Source: Rhodoferax sp. UBA5149
GTDB taxonomy: Bacteria > Pseudomonadota > Gammaproteobacteria > Burkholderiales > Burkholderiaceae_C
Length of the DNA: 11,623 bases
Assembly (NCBI RefSeq): GCF_002413825.1
Contig: NZ_DHXT01000152.1
Location: 23,469-35,091, forward strand
Reading direction: 5' to 3'
Both the position numbers and the translations under genes were made by a program. The first letter of the stretch is position 1. Each line of letters begins with the position of its first letter. Under the pieces are notes generated by a model. That model had not been told where the DNA came from and did not search any database. It saw only the letters and a program-made list of their open reading frames with translations. Positions 1 to 8,742 of this stretch are shown in pieces.

Positions 1-552
1 ACCTGGTGGATTCGCCAGGCCATCACGCGCAGCATTGCCGACCAGGCCCGCACCATCCGGATTCCGGTGCACATGATCGAAACCATCAACAAGATGAACC
101 GCATCAGCCGCCAGCATCTGCAGGAGTTCGGCTTTGAGCCCGACGCCAGCGTGTTGGCCGAGCGCATGGAGATCCCGGAGGACAAAATCCGCAAGATCAT
201 GAAAATCGCCAAAGAGCCGATCTCGATGGAAACGCCGATCGGCGACGATGATGACTCCCACCTGGGCGACTTCATCGAAGACAGCGCCAACACCGCACCG
301 ATGGAAGCCGCCATGCAGGCTGGCCTGCGTGACGTGGTCAAGGACATTCTGGACAGCCTCACGCCGCGCGAAGCCAAGGTGCTGCGCATGCGTTTCGGCA
401 TTGAGATGACCAGCGATCACACGCTGGAAGAAGTGGGCAAGCAGTTTGACGTGACGCGCGAGCGCATCCGCCAGATCGAAGCCAAGGCGCTGCGCAAGCT
501 CAAGCACCCCTCGCGCTCCGACAAGCTGCGCAGCTTCACCGACAACTTGTAA
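1..552 (+). CDS. rpoD: RNA polymerase sigma-70 factor RpoD, C-terminal part (5' end outside the window)
   Basis: Primary sigma factor, which directs RNA polymerase to housekeeping promoters. The reading frame is open from base 1, where it encodes TWWIRQAITRSIADQ, the conserved end of region 2.3/2.4 that contacts the -10 element. Region 3 follows (about residues 25-100 of the visible part), including KEPISMETPIGDDDDSHLGD. Region 4 then carries the stretch PREAKVLRMRFGIEM and the -35-binding helix-turn-helix EEVGKQFDVTRERIRQIE. The protein ends at TAA (550-552) after the typical RpoD ending HPSRSDKLRSF plus a few residues. 183 residues are visible; the missing N-terminal part would be in the neighbouring sequence. 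The methionine encoded at 67 is internal, not a start. Family identity is essentially certain: the matched segments are nearly invariant between proteobacterial RpoD proteins, and the divergent RpoH and RpoS lack this exact region 3. Confidence 0.97.
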   Translation, partial: TWWIRQAITRSIADQARTIRIPVHMIETINKMNRISRQHLQEFGFEPDASVLAERMEIPEDKIRKIMKIAKEPISMETPIGDDDDSHLGDFIEDSANTAPMEAAMQAGLRDVVKDILDSLTPREAKVLRMRFGIEMTSDHTLEEVGKQFDVTRERIRQIEAKALRKLKHPSRSDKLRSFTDNL

Positions 553-569
553 TCACCAAAGAAGACGCG

Positions 570-592
570 CCCGGCCCCTCGCGGGGCGCGGG
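570..592 (+). other. GC-rich hairpin in the rpoD 3' untranslated region
   Basis: CCCG (570-573) and GCCCC (574-578) pair with GGGGC (583-587) and CGGG (589-592) around a TCGC loop, with one bulged G at 588. It lies 17 bases after the rpoD stop. No T-run follows, so it is not a classical terminator by itself. It could stabilise the mRNA 3' end or act as a first pause site before the strong terminator at 641-678. Confidence 0.4.
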
Positions 593-640
593 TGCTCGAC
601 GGGGCCAGCCAGCAACACACCCGGTCAGAGGTCACAACGA

Positions 641-678
641 AAAAAACCTCGCAATTGAATCAATTGCGAGGCTTTTTT
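641..678. terminator. Bidirectional rho-independent terminator between rpoD (+) and tRNA-Ser (-)
   Basis: A perfect 11-bp inverted repeat, CCTCGCAATTG (647-657) and CAATTGCGAGG (661-671), closes on a 3-base AAT loop. Six A (641-646) precede it and TTTTTT (673-678) follows it, so each strand presents a stem followed by a U-run. It ends rpoD on the plus strand and the tRNA-Ser/lysC direction on the minus strand. Confidence 0.9.
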
Positions 679-688
679 CTTGTCTACT

Positions 689-706
689 GGACTTCCTTGG
701 AAGTTC
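689..706 (-). other. Small inverted repeat in the tRNA-Ser 3' trailer
   Basis: GGACTTC (689-695) and GAAGTTC (700-706) form a 7-bp stem (one G-T pair) with a CTTG loop. On the minus strand it lies 12 bases beyond the CCA end of tRNA-Ser and before the shared terminator. It may be a processing stop for 3' trimming of the tRNA precursor, or it may be chance. Confidence 0.3.
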
Positions 707-718
707 AGAAACTCATAC

Positions 719-811
719 TGGCGGAAACGGAGAGATTCGAACTCTCGAGGAGGCTCTACACCCCCTACTCCCTTAGCAGGGGAGCACCTTCGGCCACTCG
801 GTCACGTTTCC
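719..811 (-). tRNA. tRNA-Ser, anticodon GCU
   Basis: A 93-base type II tRNA read on the minus strand. The acceptor stem is a perfect 7 bp: GGAAACG at the 5' end (805-811) with CGTTTCC at the 3' end, followed by discriminator G and an encoded CCA (the CCA is complementary to 719-721). The anticodon loop reads CTGCTAA inside a CTCCC/GGGAG stem, giving anticodon GCU (complement of 775-777), which reads AGC and AGU serine codons. The T-arm is GAGAGTTCGAATCTCT, and a long variable arm, expected for serine tRNAs, lies between anticodon and T arms. The gene is the last of the minus-strand cluster, 41 bases after lysC, and converges on rpoD. It probably has its own promoter (828-856). Confidence 0.96.
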
Positions 812-827
812 TAAAACTCTGAGTCCG

Positions 828-852
828 ATTATCTCACGACTCGGCCCGGATT

Positions 853-856
<4 letters not shown>
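828..856 (-). promoter_or_regulatory. Candidate sigma-70 promoter for tRNA-Ser
   Basis: On the minus strand TTAAAA (complement of 851-856, 4 of 6 to TTGACA) and GATAAT (complement of 828-833, 5 of 6 to TATAAT) are separated by exactly 17 bases. Transcription would begin near 821, leaving a leader of about 10 bases before the mature tRNA end at 811. The -35 box overlaps the lysC stop codon. A GAGTC/GACTC inverted repeat surrounds the -10 box, so the stretch could alternatively be a weak hairpin after lysC. Position and spacing favour a promoter. Confidence 0.45.
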
Positions 857-2121
<1,265 letters not shown>

Positions 2122-2133
2122 TGGGAAAATTTT

Positions 2134-3096
2134 TTAGAGCAAAACCGTGGGATTGTACCAATGCAGCAGCGCGCCCCTGCGCTCGCAGAAGCCAGCACCG
2201 ACCTTGATGCGAATCTGGTGCCCGCGCGTGGTGCAGGCAGCGATCTGGTCCAGCAGCTCGGCCAGCTGCGCCGCGCTGGGCACGGCGTTGAACGTGGTGT
2301 TGAGCCAGTGGCGCAGCACATTGGCTTGCCGGGGCCGACTCAAGCGCTGGAGGTTGGCGATCACCGGCGGCGACCCGATTAGCGCCAGATCTTGCACGGC
2401 CACATCGAGCAACACCGCCTGGGCCTGCGCCGCGTGCGCGGCACTGCGGGCAAAGGTGTCGCGAAACTGCGGGAAGGTGGCTTCCAGTGCGGGCAACAGC
2501 TGCGCGCGGATGCGGTTGCGGGTGAACTGTTGATCGACATTGGTCGGATCTTCAATGCAGGTCACGCCCCGACTCGCCAGCCAGGCCCGAATGTCTGACG
2601 CACGCACGCGCAGCAGCGGGCGGTGGTAGGTGATGCCCGCGCGCACCCAGCTTGCGGGCATGGCACTCAGGCCCGGCAGACCACTGCCCCGGCTCAGGGC
2701 CAACAAGAGCGTCTCCACCTGATCGTCGGCATGTTGTGCGATTGCTATATTTTTAATAGCGTCTTGCGCATATTCTTCGAGGGCTACAGCCTCAAAAGCC
2801 TTGTAACGGGCGCGCCGCGCCGCGTCTTCCGGACTCTGGCCGGGCGCATGGCGGCCATCCACGCGCCGGACCAGCAGCGGCACATTGAGCTGCGCGCAAA
2901 ACGCCTGGCAATGGCGCTCGAAGTCATCGGCCGCCGCCTGCACACCGTGGTGAATATGGATGGCATGCACCTGCCCCGGCCATTTCTCGGCACAGGCCAG
3001 CAGCAAAGCGGTGGAATCGGCCCCGCCGCTGAAAGCCACCGCCAGCGGCAAGGCCGGCGAGAAGGCGGAAATAGCGTCGGCCAGCGTCGTGGTCAC
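2134..3096 (-). CDS. tilS: tRNA(Ile)-lysidine synthase
   Basis: Attaches lysine to the wobble cytidine (C34) of tRNA-Ile(CAU), using ATP, so that it reads AUA as isoleucine; essential in most bacteria. The 320 residues begin with the N-type ATP-pyrophosphatase domain: P-loop SGGADST (23-29), HIHHG (47-51), HADDQVET (122-129), GSGLPGLSAMP (137-147) and EDPTNVDQQFTRNRIR (182-197). The C-terminal part (about 210-320) fits the TilS substrate-binding region, in a short form. The start is GTG (3094-3096); an upstream in-frame TAG and no nearby ATG leave little alternative, and no clear ribosome site is seen. It lies 33 bases after accA and 12 bases before lysC. Oddity: residues about 100-118 are encoded by a dispersed DNA repeat (2744-2797), A/T-richer than the surroundings, between the conserved DAARRARY helix and the HADDQ motif. 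The frame is intact and all catalytic motifs are present, so the gene is probably functional. Confidence 0.95.
   Translation of the reverse strand: MTTTLADAISAFSPALPLAVAFSGGADSTALLLACAEKWPGQVHAIHIHHGVQAAADDFERHCQAFCAQLNVPLLVRRVDGRHAPGQSPEDAARRARYKAFEAVALEEYAQDAIKNIAIAQHADDQVETLLLALSRGSGLPGLSAMPASWVRAGITYHRPLLRVRASDIRAWLASRGVTCIEDPTNVDQQFTRNRIRAQLLPALEATFPQFRDTFARSAAHAAQAQAVLLDVAVQDLALIGSPPVIANLQRLSRPRQANVLRHWLNTTFNAVPSAAQLAELLDQIAACTTRGHQIRIKVGAGFCERRGALLHWYNPTVLL
2744..2797 (+). repeat. Dispersed ~54-bp repeat, copy inside tilS
   Basis: It begins with a 17-base near-palindrome, GCTATATTTTTAATAGC (2744-2760), and continues to the run of A after GGGCTACAGCCTC. It aligns without gaps to 4763-4815, with 35 of 53 positions identical; the left 17 bases differ at one position only. 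I remember sequences of this kind, with a GCTAT...ATAGC end followed by CTTGCGC and a GGGCTAGAGGCC-like part, as scattered through Comamonadaceae genomes; that is memory, not a search result. Here it lies entirely in coding sequence and is read through in frame, supplying about 18 residues including IKNIAIA. Confidence 0.65.
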
Positions 3097-3129
3097 ACGA
3101 CACCACCCAACCCGCTAGCTGGCCACACG

Positions 3130-4107
3130 CTATTTGGACGCGGCCTTGGTGTCGGTGAATCGGCCATAGCTTTGCAGACGGTCGTAGCGACGGTCCAGCA
3201 GCTCCTTGACCTTGAGGTCGCTGACCTGGCGGAAGGCGTCACTCAAGGCGCGCTTGAGAAAAGCGGCCATCTGCTTGTAATCGCGGTGCGCGCCGCCGAC
3301 TGGCTCGTTGACGATTTTGTCAATCACGCCCAGCGCCTTGAGCCGGTGCGCCGTAATACCCAGCGCGTCCGCCGCTTCCTGCGCCTTCTCCGACGTTTTC
3401 CAGAGGATGGAGGCGCAGCCTTCGGGGCTGATCACCGAATAAATCGAATACTGCAGCATCAGCACCTGGTCGCCAATGGAAATGGCCAGGGCGCCGCCCG
3501 AACCGCCCTCACCGATGATGGTGGTAATGATGGGGACTTCGAGCTGCGCCATCTCGAAAATGTTGCGGCCGATGGCTTCCGACTGGCCGCGTTCTTCGGC
3601 GTCAATGCCGGGGTAGGCGCCTGGCGTGTCGACAAAGGTGAAGACCGGCAGTTTGAATTTTTCCGCGGTCTTCATGAGCCGCAGGGCCTTGCGGTAACCC
3701 TCGGGTTTGCTCATGCCGAAGTTGCGCAGGCCACGCTCTTTGGTATCGCGCCCTTTTTGCTGGCCCAGTACCATGCACGGCGTGCCGTTGAAACGCGCCA
3801 GGCCGCCCACAATGCTCAGGTCATCGGCAAAATGCCGGTCACCGTGCAGTTCCACAAAATGGGTGAAGATTTCATTGACGTAATCCAGCGTGTAGGGACG
3901 CTCGGCATGGCGGGCAATTTTGGTGATTTGCCAGGGCGTCAGATCACTGTAGATGTCTTTGGTGAGCTGCTGGCTTTTCTTGGCTAGTTGGTCGATTTCG
4001 GCCGAAATATCAACCGCCGACTCGGTCTGCACGTAGCGCAACTCTTCAATCTTGTTTTCGAGTTCGGCAATCGGATGCTCGAAATCGAGGAATGTTTTTT
4101 TAGCCAA
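3130..4107 (-). CDS. accA: Acetyl-CoA carboxylase carboxyltransferase, alpha subunit
   Basis: Forms, with AccD, the carboxyltransferase that moves CO2 from biotin on AccB to acetyl-CoA, giving malonyl-CoA for fatty acid synthesis. The 325 residues match the usual family length (about 320). The N-terminal helical part (MAKKTFLDFEHPIAELENKI) precedes the crotonase-like carboxyltransferase fold. Visible motifs are ELHGDRHFADD, GRDTKERGLRNFGM, FVDTPGAYPGIDAEERGQSE (family signature) and GEGGSGGALAI (oxyanion/CoA region), then SPEGCASILWK. The start is TTG (4105-4107): it has an ideal TAGGAG ribosome site 7 bases upstream, the next residues are the conserved AKKTFLDFE, and no in-frame ATG lies just upstream. 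It follows the DNA glycosylase gene by 27 bases and precedes tilS by 33. AccD is not in this window, which is normal because accA and accD are usually unlinked. Confidence 0.97.
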   Translation of the reverse strand: MAKKTFLDFEHPIAELENKIEELRYVQTESAVDISAEIDQLAKKSQQLTKDIYSDLTPWQITKIARHAERPYTLDYVNEIFTHFVELHGDRHFADDLSIVGGLARFNGTPCMVLGQQKGRDTKERGLRNFGMSKPEGYRKALRLMKTAEKFKLPVFTFVDTPGAYPGIDAEERGQSEAIGRNIFEMAQLEVPIITTIIGEGGSGGALAISIGDQVLMLQYSIYSVISPEGCASILWKTSEKAQEAADALGITAHRLKALGVIDKIVNEPVGGAHRDYKQMAAFLKRALSDAFRQVSDLKVKELLDRRYDRLQSYGRFTDTKAASK

Positions 4108-4114
4108 CGTTATG

Positions 4115-4120
4115 CTCCTA
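4115..4120 (-). promoter_or_regulatory. Ribosome binding site that fixes the TTG start of accA
   Basis: On the minus strand TAGGAG (complement of 4115-4120) lies 7 bases before the TTG at 4107-4105. It is the only strong Shine-Dalgarno sequence in the minus cluster and supports the rare initiator codon. Confidence 0.75.
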
Positions 4121-4134
4121 TCAGTTGGGGGCGG

Positions 4135-4785
4135 TCAGTATTCCACCGGCACCGGATCCAGCGAGCGCCAAATATACCAAGTTGCCACGCTGCAATAAGG
4201 CGCCCAGGCGGCGGCAACTTCGCGGGCATCGCTGCGGCTCACCACGTCACCCGAAAAATAGCTCTTGCTGATGCCATTGATCAGGCCCACGTCATCGAGC
4301 GGCAACACATTGGGGCGCATCAGGTGAAAGATCAAGAACATCTCGGCCGTCCAGCGGCCAATGCCGCGAATGGCGATCAGCTCGGCGATGATAGCCTCAT
4401 CGTCCATCGTCTCCCAGGCCTTGACGTGCACCACGCCGCTGTCAAAGTGCAAGGCCAGGTCCACCAGGTACTCGACCTTGCGCACACTCAAACCGGCCGC
4501 GCGCATGTCGTCCACCTTGAGCTTGAGCACATTGCTGGCCGTTATTTTTTTGAGCAGCAGGGCAAAACGGTCCCACACCGTCTGAGCCGCTTTGACCGAG
4601 ATCTGCTGCCCCACAATGCTGCGCGCCAGGGTGACAAAAGCATCGCCCCGGGTTTGCAGGCAGGCGTCACCGAACTGGGGAATCAGCCGCTTCATCACCC
4701 GATCCTTTTTCATCAGGTGCTTGCAGGCGTCTTCCCAGTAGGCGGGCGTGGCGATCACGGTCGCTATATTTTTAGTAGCTGCCAT
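4135..4785 (-). CDS. AlkA-like DNA-3-methyladenine glycosylase (HhH-GPD family)
   Basis: Monofunctional DNA glycosylase that removes alkylated bases such as 3-methyladenine, starting base excision repair. The 216-residue protein is a single HhH-GPD domain: DAFVTLARSIVGQQISVKAAQ (48-68), the helix-hairpin-helix with IRGIGRWTAEMF (139-150), and the catalytic-aspartate segment LPLDDVGL (161-168). By analogy with E. coli AlkA, the second aspartate (D165) is the likely catalytic residue. No Fe-S cysteine cluster follows, which argues against Nth/MutY. It is shorter than E. coli AlkA (282) because it lacks the N-terminal ferredoxin-like domain. It lies between cysS (45 bases) and accA (27 bases) on the same strand. 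Oddity: the ATG start and the first codons (MAATKNIA) come from a dispersed repeat (4763-4815), and no ribosome site precedes them. Family-like sequence begins around residue 13 (TPAYWEDAC), so the true start could be the GTG at residue 10. Confidence 0.85.
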   Translation of the reverse strand: MAATKNIATVIATPAYWEDACKHLMKKDRVMKRLIPQFGDACLQTRGDAFVTLARSIVGQQISVKAAQTVWDRFALLLKKITASNVLKLKVDDMRAAGLSVRKVEYLVDLALHFDSGVVHVKAWETMDDEAIIAELIAIRGIGRWTAEMFLIFHLMRPNVLPLDDVGLINGISKSYFSGDVVSRSDAREVAAAWAPYCSVATWYIWRSLDPVPVEY

Positions 4786-4815
4786 CGCTCTACTTTCGGG
4801 GGCCAGAGGCCAAAA
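4763..4815 (+). repeat. Dispersed ~54-bp repeat, copy at the cysS/glycosylase junction
   Basis: GCTATATTTTTAGTAGC (4763-4779) is the same 17-base near-palindrome as at 2744. The following bases, through TTTCGGGGGCCAGAGGCC and AAAA (ending at 4815), keep exact register with the tilS copy (35 of 53 identical, no gap). It covers the first codons of the DNA glycosylase, its translation initiation region and most of the gap to cysS. Just beyond it, TGACT...AGTCA (about 4815-4834) forms a small inverted repeat over the cysS stop, which may be part of the element or unrelated. Confidence 0.7.
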
Positions 4816-4830
4816 TGACTGCTAAAAAAG

Positions 4831-6207
<1,377 letters not shown>

Positions 6208-6393
6208 GGGTGTTTCGAACGATGGCTTCGAGGACTATTCAGCCGGGTGGTGGCCTCGGCAAAGACGGCTAATGGGTGGGCAATTATGAGAGTACTGAAA
6301 AGCACCCCCTGGGCTACAATTCGTCCCAGTATATAGCCCTGCCAGCCCATCCCCTGCGGCGGGCGCTCACCCTGTAGGAAATCATAAGGCTCC
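6208..6393. promoter_or_regulatory. Divergent intergenic region between cysS (-) and the TPR gene (+)
   Basis: This 186-base stretch must carry the promoters for both the minus cluster and the envelope operon. For the plus strand, TACAAT (6315-6320) is a good -10 hexamer (5 of 6), but no convincing -35 lies 16-18 bases upstream. For the minus strand, CATAAT (complement of 6283-6288, 5 of 6) is a candidate, again with a poor -35. Near the TPR start, AAGG (6386-6389) sits 4 bases before the ATG as a modest ribosome site. No operator, riboswitch or small-RNA structure is evident. Confidence 0.45.
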
Positions 6394-7440
6394 ATGAAGC
6401 ACGCCCGCTCTATCCTTTTCACCACCCTTCGCCTGCTGACCGTGGCGGCCGCCTGCGCAATGACGTCCGCCTACGCCGACGACTATGTGGATGTCAGTCA
6501 GCTGTTGCGCGCTGGCAAGCTGAGCGAGGCGATGACCAAGGCCGACGTCTACCTTGCCGCCAAGCCACGCGACCCGCAGATGCGCTTTCTCAAGGGCGTG
6601 ATTCAACGCAACACAGGCAAACAGGCTGACGCCATCGCGACCTTCACCAAGCTGACCGAAGACTACCCCGAGCTGCCCGAGCCCTACAACAATCTGGCCG
6701 TGCTCTACGCCGGACAAAACCAGTTTGACAAGGCGCGCGCGGCACTGGAGATGGCCATCCGCACCAACCCAAGCTACGCCACGGCGCACGAGAACCTGGG
6801 CGACGTGTACGCCAGACTCGCGAGCCAGGCCTATAACAAGGCGTTGCAGCTCGACGGCACCAATGCGGCGGTGCCGCCCAAGCTGGCCCTCATTCGCGAA
6901 TTGTTCAAACCCAACATCAAGGGTCAGACGCCCGCCCTCGCGGTAGCGGCACCAGCAGGCTCTGCAACCGTCGTCGTCAAGGCCCCGGTGGCCGTGTCCA
7001 CGCCTGCCGCTGCACCGGCCGCACCCGTGGTGACCGCGGCCAGCCCGGCCATCGCGGCAGCCGCTGGCGCCGTGCCCGCCAAACCAACTGTCAGCGACAG
7101 CGCCGTCAAAGACGCCGAAGCGGCCGTGCACGCTTGGGCCAAAGCCTGGTCCGCCAAAGACATGTCAGCTTATCTGGGTGCCTATGGCAAAGAATTTACC
7201 CCGCCCGCAAAACAATCGCGCAGCGCCTGGGAGCAAGAACGCCGCAACCGTATTGCAGGCAAGTCCAGTATCAGAGTCAAGCTGGAAAACCTGACCGTCA
7301 CCGTCAATGGCAGCAAGGCCGTCGCCAAATTCCGTCAGGACTACCGGGCGAACGCGCTGGCGGTGTCGAGCCGCAAGACGCTTGAGTTGCTGAAAACCGG
7401 TGACAAATGGTTGATCGTCAGGGAATCCACGGGCAACTGA
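6394..7440 (+). CDS. Exported TPR protein with C-terminal NTF2-like (Cds6-type) domain
   Basis: The 348 residues begin with a signal peptide: basic MKHAR, hydrophobic core LLTVAAACAM, probable cleavage after SAYA (28). Residues about 30-158 form three to four tetratricopeptide repeats, a protein-protein interaction scaffold (for example ADAIATFTKLTEDYPELPEP, then NNLAVLYAGQNQFDKARAAL). Residues 180-235 are a low-complexity Ala/Pro/Val linker. Residues 240-348 form an alpha/beta domain (AVHAWAKAWSAKDMSAYLGA ... GDKWLIVRES) that resembles the C-terminal domain of the next gene product; both fit the NTF2/SnoaL-like domain I recall as attached to Cds6-type L,D-transpeptidases. It probably acts in the periplasm as an adaptor for that enzyme, but no catalytic motif is visible and the function is inferred. 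It is the first gene of the plus-strand operon, 57 bases before the transpeptidase-like gene. The ATG at 6394 gives a complete signal peptide. Confidence 0.8.
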   Translation: MKHARSILFTTLRLLTVAAACAMTSAYADDYVDVSQLLRAGKLSEAMTKADVYLAAKPRDPQMRFLKGVIQRNTGKQADAIATFTKLTEDYPELPEPYNNLAVLYAGQNQFDKARAALEMAIRTNPSYATAHENLGDVYARLASQAYNKALQLDGTNAAVPPKLALIRELFKPNIKGQTPALAVAAPAGSATVVVKAPVAVSTPAAAPAAPVVTAASPAIAAAAGAVPAKPTVSDSAVKDAEAAVHAWAKAWSAKDMSAYLGAYGKEFTPPAKQSRSAWEQERRNRIAGKSSIRVKLENLTVTVNGSKAVAKFRQDYRANALAVSSRKTLELLKTGDKWLIVRESTGN

Positions 7441-7497
7441 TGGCCGCTTCGCGGACGCAGCCGGCGGTGGTACGTGCACTTTTCGCTTGATGCCACT

Positions 7498-8742
7498 ATG
7501 AAACGGCATTTTTTTACTCTGTTCGTTGCAACTGTTGTCTGCCTGGCGACGACAGGGGACGCGATCGCCCGCAAGAAGGCCCGCACCAAAGCCGTCCACG
7601 TCGCCCCCGTCAGTTCAAAGAAAGTGGCCGAAGCAGGCCTGGCTGAAGCGCGCCTGATCGAGGTCTACCAGCTCGTGGCCAAAGCACAAGGTCGCGAAGC
7701 ACTGACCAAGGCCGAGAGCCTGGTGCAAGACTACCCTAACTTTCAACTGGCCCAACTGGTCTATGGCGACCTGCTGGCAGCCCGCATGCGCCCTATTCGA
7801 ACCTTGGGCGATGTACCTGAGCCCATGCTCCAAGCGGCCGCGCCCATGCTCAGCGAATTGCGTGACGAGTCACAGATGCGCGTAAAAGCGCTGCGTGAGC
7901 GCCCGCCGCCAGGGGCCGTTCCCTCCCAATTTCTGGCGCTGTCACTCCGAAACAAGCACGCCATTGCCGTCGATGCCTCGCGCTCGCGCCTGTATCTGTT
8001 TGAAAACCGGCCGACCGGGCTGGTGCTGGTGGCCGACTATTACATCTCGGTCGGGAAATCCGGCCTGGAAAAAAACAGCGAGGGTGATTTGCGCACCCCA
8101 CTGGGCGTGTACTTCATTACCAGCAATCTCGACCCAAAATCGCTGAAAGATTTGTATGGCTCGGGCGCCCTGCCGATCAATTACCCCAACGTGCTCGACA
8201 GCAAGCGCGGCAAGACCGGCGGCGGCATCTGGCTGCACGGCACGCCACGCGGCCAGTTCTCGCGTCCACCGCTGGCCACGGACGGCTGCGTCGTGCTGGC
8301 CAACCCGGACCTGGACCAGGTCATCCGCACCGTCGAGGTCCGCACCACCCCGGTCGTCATCTCGCCGCGCCTGAACTGGGTGACGCCCAACAGTGCCCGC
8401 TCCGACAGCAAACCCTTTGAGGACGTCCTGACAGCGTGGCAAAACGCCAAATCCAGCGGCAAGTTGGACCGGGTGCTGAGTTTTTACAGCCCGGATTTCA
8501 ACAGCAACGGCAAGACACTGACCGAATGGACGCCGGCCTTGCGCAGTGAGCTCGACAAGGTGCGCGGCCGCGCCATCCAGCTCAAGGACCTGTCCTTCCT
8601 GCGCTGGACGGATGCCGCCGACACCATGGTCGTCACGTTTGGCGAAGTGGCGGATGGCACCCGCAGCGGCCCGACCAAGCGCCAGTACTGGGGTCGGCAA
8701 GGTAGTCAGTGGAAAATATTTTATGAAGGAGTCATTGGATGA
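7498..8742 (+). CDS. Exported L,D-transpeptidase (YkuD)-family protein with C-terminal NTF2-like domain
   Basis: Family members make or cut bonds at meso-diaminopimelate residues in peptidoglycan, using a catalytic cysteine. The 414 residues start with a signal peptide (MKRHFFTLFVATVVCLATTG). A helical part (about 45-130) follows, then the YkuD domain (about 150-290): HAIAVDASRSRLYLFEN (154-170), TPLGVYFI (200-207), GGIWLHGTP (242-250) and TDGCVVL (261-267) with candidate catalytic Cys264. The pattern resembles the YafK/COG3034 branch; it lacks the His and final Arg of the classical SHGCxR signature. Residues 305-414 form an NTF2-like domain (LTAWQNAKSSGKLDRVLSFY ... TKRQYWGRQGSQWKI) like that of the preceding TPR protein. 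An in-frame GTG at 7474 would add 8 residues before the signal peptide, so ATG 7498 is preferred. The stop overlaps the next start (ATGA). Transpeptidase versus hydrolase activity cannot be told from sequence. Confidence 0.85.
   Translation: MKRHFFTLFVATVVCLATTGDAIARKKARTKAVHVAPVSSKKVAEAGLAEARLIEVYQLVAKAQGREALTKAESLVQDYPNFQLAQLVYGDLLAARMRPIRTLGDVPEPMLQAAAPMLSELRDESQMRVKALRERPPPGAVPSQFLALSLRNKHAIAVDASRSRLYLFENRPTGLVLVADYYISVGKSGLEKNSEGDLRTPLGVYFITSNLDPKSLKDLYGSGALPINYPNVLDSKRGKTGGGIWLHGTPRGQFSRPPLATDGCVVLANPDLDQVIRTVEVRTTPVVISPRLNWVTPNSARSDSKPFEDVLTAWQNAKSSGKLDRVLSFYSPDFNSNGKTLTEWTPALRSELDKVRGRAIQLKDLSFLRWTDAADTMVVTFGEVADGTRSGPTKRQYWGRQGSQWKIFYEGVIG
8726..8731 (+). promoter_or_regulatory. Ribosome binding site of the exported cyclophilin gene
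   Basis: AAGGAG lies 7 bases before the ATG at 8739, inside the last codons of the transpeptidase-like gene. Together with the ATGA stop/start overlap (8739-8742), it indicates translational coupling. Confidence 0.8.

Noticed and set aside
67..69. Methionine codon at 67 as a start for a short sigma factor
   Set aside because: The frame is open to base 1 and encodes invariant RpoD region 2 residues upstream, so it is an internal codon.
812..852. Weak hairpin GAGTC...GACTC after lysC as a terminator
   Set aside because: Only 5 bp with a long loop and a short T-run; the same bases make a better -10 region for the tRNA-Ser promoter.
2623..4818. Two long plus-strand open frames opposite tilS, accA and the DNA glycosylase
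   Set aside because: Same cause: shadows of well-supported minus-strand genes, no recognisable domains, no ribosome sites.
7474..7497. Earlier GTG start for the transpeptidase-like gene
   Set aside because: It would add MHFSLDAT before an ideal signal peptide beginning MKRHFF, and has no better ribosome site.
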